Shown: piece after piece, positions 15,185-17,203 of the stretch
How positions within the stretch are numbered: the stretch's first letter is position 1
Layout: the number at the start of each line of letters is the position of its first letter
Origin: Phycisphaerales bacterium
GTDB lineage: Bacteria > Planctomycetota > Phycisphaerae > Tepidisphaerales > Tepidisphaeraceae
Length of the DNA stretch: 17,203 bases
NCBI GenBank assembly: GCA_028288775.1
Contig: JAQGHP010000769.1
Location: forward strand, 1-17,203
Direction: 5' to 3'
The notes under the pieces: model-generated
Databases searched by the model: none
What the model saw: the letters and a program-made list of their open reading frames with translations, nothing else
Told to the model about the DNA's origin: nothing
Translations under genes and position numbers: made by a program

Positions 15185-15738
15185 GCGGGTTGTTTCCGTT
15201 TCGCGCCGCATGTTTCCAGCACCGCGGAGATCTGATCCACCCGCCCGGCCCAGGAATGCCGCCGAGCCTCTGCGCGCCGGGCCGGGCGCAAGTGCGGCCC
15301 TTCCCGCATTCCGGCCTCCGCGGCCGCTAAAAATTCGTCGGCCCCCGAAGCGATCCGCACGAACTGCGGGTAATCCCGGAACCCCGCCACATCGGTCGAC
15401 ACAATCGGTTTCCCCGCCGCCAGATACTCCCACAGCTTGATTGGATTCAGGCTCTCGGTGAACGCCGTGACCCGGTGCGGCGTGATACAGACGTCAAACG
15501 CCCGCATGATGTTCGGTATTTCCGCATACGGCACGGGCCCGGGCAGAAACACGTTCCCGCATTTCCGCAGCCGCTCCGATTGATCCCCCGGCAACATATT
15601 CGGCCCCACCAGCACCACTGACCCCGCGCGCATTTTCCGCGCCACCGCCTCCACCAATTCCACGTCCACCCGGTCCGGATGAATCGTCCCCGTATACCCG
15701 AGCACCGGCCCCGCCCAAGCCTTCGCCATCTCCGGCAA
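15181..15738 (-). CDS. C-terminal half of the interrupted GT4 glycosyltransferase
   Basis: This is the donor-binding half, same frame as the preceding fragment. If translated independently it would start at TTG 15738 or ATG 15729 (MAKAWAGPVLGYTG), giving about 182-185 residues. No convincing ribosome binding site is present apart from G-rich sequence. It retains ESLNPIKLWEYLAAGKPIV and ends 4 bases into the GT2 gene. Confidence 0.65.
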   Translation of the reverse strand: MPEMAKAWAGPVLGYTGTIHPDRVDVELVEAVARKMRAGSVVLVGPNMLPGDQSERLRKCGNVFLPGPVPYAEIPNIMRAFDVCITPHRVTAFTESLNPIKLWEYLAAGKPIVSTDVAGFRDYPQFVRIASGADEFLAAAEAGMREGPHLRPARRAEARRHSWAGRVDQISAVLETCGAKRKQPA

Positions 15739-15765
15739 TTCCCCCCCCGAATCCTCTCCCCGCCG

Positions 15766-16407
15766 TTAATGATCCGCATCCACCCCATGGTGAACCAAAT
15801 GCAGGTCCCGCGCCATCTCGCATTTCAATTCAAACAGCCGCTGCGAACAAACGATCACCGAATCCGCCCGCCGACAAAGCTCCGCGTCCTGCCGCCGCAC
15901 CAAGTCGCGCTGACGGTCGCTCTGACTAAGACTGATCCAGTCATCCGTGATATCGTAAATGACCCCGCGTTCCCCCATCCGTCCCGCCATATGCACCGCA
16001 TAATGCGGATTGAGCCACAACACCGGATTCCGCAGCCCCATTTCCTTAGCCACCCGCCGCACCTGCCGCCGGGCCATACCCTCATTCGCCTCCCGCCCCA
16101 ACCGCACGCTGTTCGGCAGAAGCTTCAGCGGATGTGTAACAACAATATTCTCAAACCCCGGCACTTTGGAGGAGGCCGCCTGCCGGAGCGCCGCCACACT
16201 CCCCCGGCGAAGCCCATGCGAAACATCCCGCGCCAGCCCGACAAAGAGTATCTTCACCTCCGGCCACCGCCGGGCCAGCTCCGCGCAGACGAACTGATTC
16301 CGCCGCCAGATTTCGTCCCAATTTTCCATCGAGACGAAGATCAGTTCTCTGGACGGGAGTCGTCCTGCTTCACAGCGCCGGGTCGTGAGGGGATATAGCG
16401 CCAACAT
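15766..16407 (-). CDS. N-terminal half of the interrupted GT4 glycosyltransferase
   Basis: These 213 residues, from ATG 16407 to the premature TAA, form a complete acceptor-binding Rossmann half. They lack the donor-binding half, so the fragment alone should be inactive. The start lies 21 bases after the upstream GT87 stop. An internal ATG at the MENWDE segment would cut into the first strand, so the longer start is preferred. Confidence 0.75.
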   Translation of the reverse strand: MLALYPLTTRRCEAGRLPSRELIFVSMENWDEIWRRNQFVCAELARRWPEVKILFVGLARDVSHGLRRGSVAALRQAASSKVPGFENIVVTHPLKLLPNSVRLGREANEGMARRQVRRVAKEMGLRNPVLWLNPHYAVHMAGRMGERGVIYDITDDWISLSQSDRQRDLVRRQDAELCRRADSVIVCSQRLFELKCEMARDLHLVHHGVDADH

Positions 16408-16428
16408 GGGCAGTTGATCAGGTCGCGT

Positions 16429-17203
16429 TCAGGCCGGCGACAACGCGTCTATTCGCGAAGCAAGGACCGCGCGCGAATCGTATACAGGTCGCGGACGTAC
16501 TATTTGCGCAAAGCAGGCCACCAGCACCATAAGAGATCGAAAAGCGTGCGGCTGAACGGTACCCATCCGCGACAAAAGAATATCCAGGACATTATGGTTG
16601 CCGAGCGACAAGACAAGGACAAGGAGAGAAGCACCGAGTAAAATAGAAGGAACTCCCCACTTACCGGCCCGTACCATGGACCAGAGGAAAAACAAACTCG
16701 GAATCATTAGCACTGCGTCATAGGAACGATGGAGGGTGGTGGAAAGCGAAATCAGCGCAATAAGGCTGACCGAATCCAAATCGAGTCCAGGTGAAGCCCG
16801 AAATCTCAGAACGAACCCGACCCCAAGAGCCAAAGTTATCATCCAACTCAAAGCCACCGCAGCCGGCCCCCTGGCAATCTCCGCGACTGTAGCCTGCAGA
16901 TCCACTCGCGCGCCCCGCATCGGCCCCCAAGGGTCGTTCACCCCGCCAGAGGCATTCAGCTCTCTCACGTTCGCGCTGTAATGCGACTTAAAAGCCTCCA
17001 ACCCAATCCACTTCACGACCGCGACATTCAGCACGGCAAATGTCACGACAGCGCCCGCCAGCGCCAGCCTCATCGTCCGGCAACCCTTCCACGCCAGATA
17101 AGCGATCGCCGGCAGCGCGAAGGTGATCTTCCACATCACGAGCAGTGAAAAGACCCCAACGCGCACCACGCGATTTTCCGCGGCGAATCGCAGCAGTAGT
17201 AGG
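16429..17203 (-). CDS. GT87/DUF2029-type integral membrane glycosyltransferase, 5' end beyond the window
   Basis: The frame is open to the right edge (about 257 residues visible), so this is the C-terminal part of a larger membrane protein. Seen: about six hydrophobic segments, including VGVFSLLVMWKITFALPAIAYL with the K-x-x-x-A-L-P pattern, a long periplasmic loop with ANVRELNASGGVNDPWGP, and LISLSTTLHRSYDAVLMIPSLFFL. This HR.YD..L..P segment is typical of GT87 (DUF2029) transferases, which take sugars from polyprenyl-phosphate carriers on the periplasmic side. An internal GTG at 17169 is not the true start. It precedes the broken GT4 gene by 21 bases. Its codons are richer in A/T-ending forms than those of the downstream genes. 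Confidence 0.8.
   Translation of the reverse strand, partial: LLLLRFAAENRVVRVGVFSLLVMWKITFALPAIAYLAWKGCRTMRLALAGAVVTFAVLNVAVVKWIGLEAFKSHYSANVRELNASGGVNDPWGPMRGARVDLQATVAEIARGPAAVALSWMITLALGVGFVLRFRASPGLDLDSVSLIALISLSTTLHRSYDAVLMIPSLFFLWSMVRAGKWGVPSILLGASLLVLVLSLGNHNVLDILLSRMGTVQPHAFRSLMVLVACFAQIVRPRPVYDSRAVLASRIDALSPA

Larger units (their letters stand above)
15181..16407 (-). pseudogene. GT4 glycosyltransferase interrupted by an in-frame TAA
   Basis: Read as one frame from ATG 16407 to the stop at 15183-15181, this is a normal-length GT4 enzyme of 408 codons with codon 214 (15768-15766) changed to TAA. N-terminal half: LIFVSMENWDEIWRRNQFV and VIYDITDDWISLSQSD, then LVHHGVDADH just before the stop. 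C-terminal half: LGYTGTIHPDRVD, then FTESLNPIKLWEYLAAGKPIVST, the donor-binding signature. The frame is unchanged across the stop, so one base change (TAT or TAC to TAA, Tyr in HHGVDADHY) explains it. It could be a true nonsense mutation, readthrough, translation restart at TTG 15738 or ATG 15729, or a sequencing error. Codon use is unusually G-ending compared with its neighbours. The last four bases overlap the GT2 start (ATGA). Confidence 0.85.

Noticed and set aside
15739..15768. Frameshift at the 8-base C run as the cause of the split GT4 gene
   Set aside because: I traced the codons: both halves are in the same frame (16407 minus 15738 is divisible by 3), so the interruption is the TAA itself and not an indel.
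1..17203. CRISPR arrays, tRNA or rRNA genes, insertion sequences with a transposase, toxin-antitoxin or other defence genes
   Set aside because: I looked for regularly spaced repeats, tRNA-like cloverleaf ends, conserved rRNA stretches and transposase or integrase motifs and saw none.

Overview
The window is GC-rich bacterial DNA, most likely from the Planctomycetota and probably the class Phycisphaerae. This rests on three things. The N-terminus of the first gene product carries the LxxLxxRxLLSA motif (here LIEALDARMLLSA) typical of exported planctomycete proteins. Its C-terminus carries a beta-rich module of the GNWKGVYG type common in that phylum. Two intergenic palindromic repeats resemble elements scattered through such genomes. 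The taxonomy is inference; there is no rRNA or marker gene here.

The left part (1-6932, all + strand) holds five genes: an exported S53 (sedolisin-type) serine-carboxyl peptidase, a classical short-chain dehydrogenase, two adjacent paralogous small lipoproteins of exactly 106 residues each, and an exported protein with a transglutaminase-like Cys-His-Asp core. The gaps on either side of the dehydrogenase hold long imperfect inverted repeats (about 2789-2857 and 3843-4000). A perfect 14-bp hairpin at 6999-7028 lies between the converging gene sets and probably terminates both.

The right part (7054-17203, all - strand) is one long exopolysaccharide or O-antigen-type operon, entering from beyond the right edge and reading leftward. 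In transcription order it encodes a GT87/DUF2029 membrane glycosyltransferase (cut by the window edge), a GT4 glycosyltransferase interrupted by an in-frame TAA, a GT2 glycosyltransferase, a Wzy/O-antigen-ligase-type membrane protein, and five further GT4 glycosyltransferases. Six of the junctions are 4-base ATGA or GTGA stop/start overlaps, so the genes are almost certainly co-transcribed and translationally coupled. They would build a repeat-unit glycan from nucleotide sugars on a lipid carrier and polymerise or ligate it. No flippase, priming transferase or export machinery is visible.

The most notable observations are: (1) adjacent paralogous GT4 genes share a 324-bp tract with only 6 mismatches, covering the donor-binding domain, while the preceding 264 codons are much more diverged, which points to gene conversion; (2) a GT4 gene is broken by a single in-frame TAA with the same frame continuing to a normal C-terminus; (3) the broken gene uses G-ending codons, unlike its neighbours. 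I found no convincing wholly new system. The lipoprotein pair next to the transglutaminase-like protein is the least understood set.
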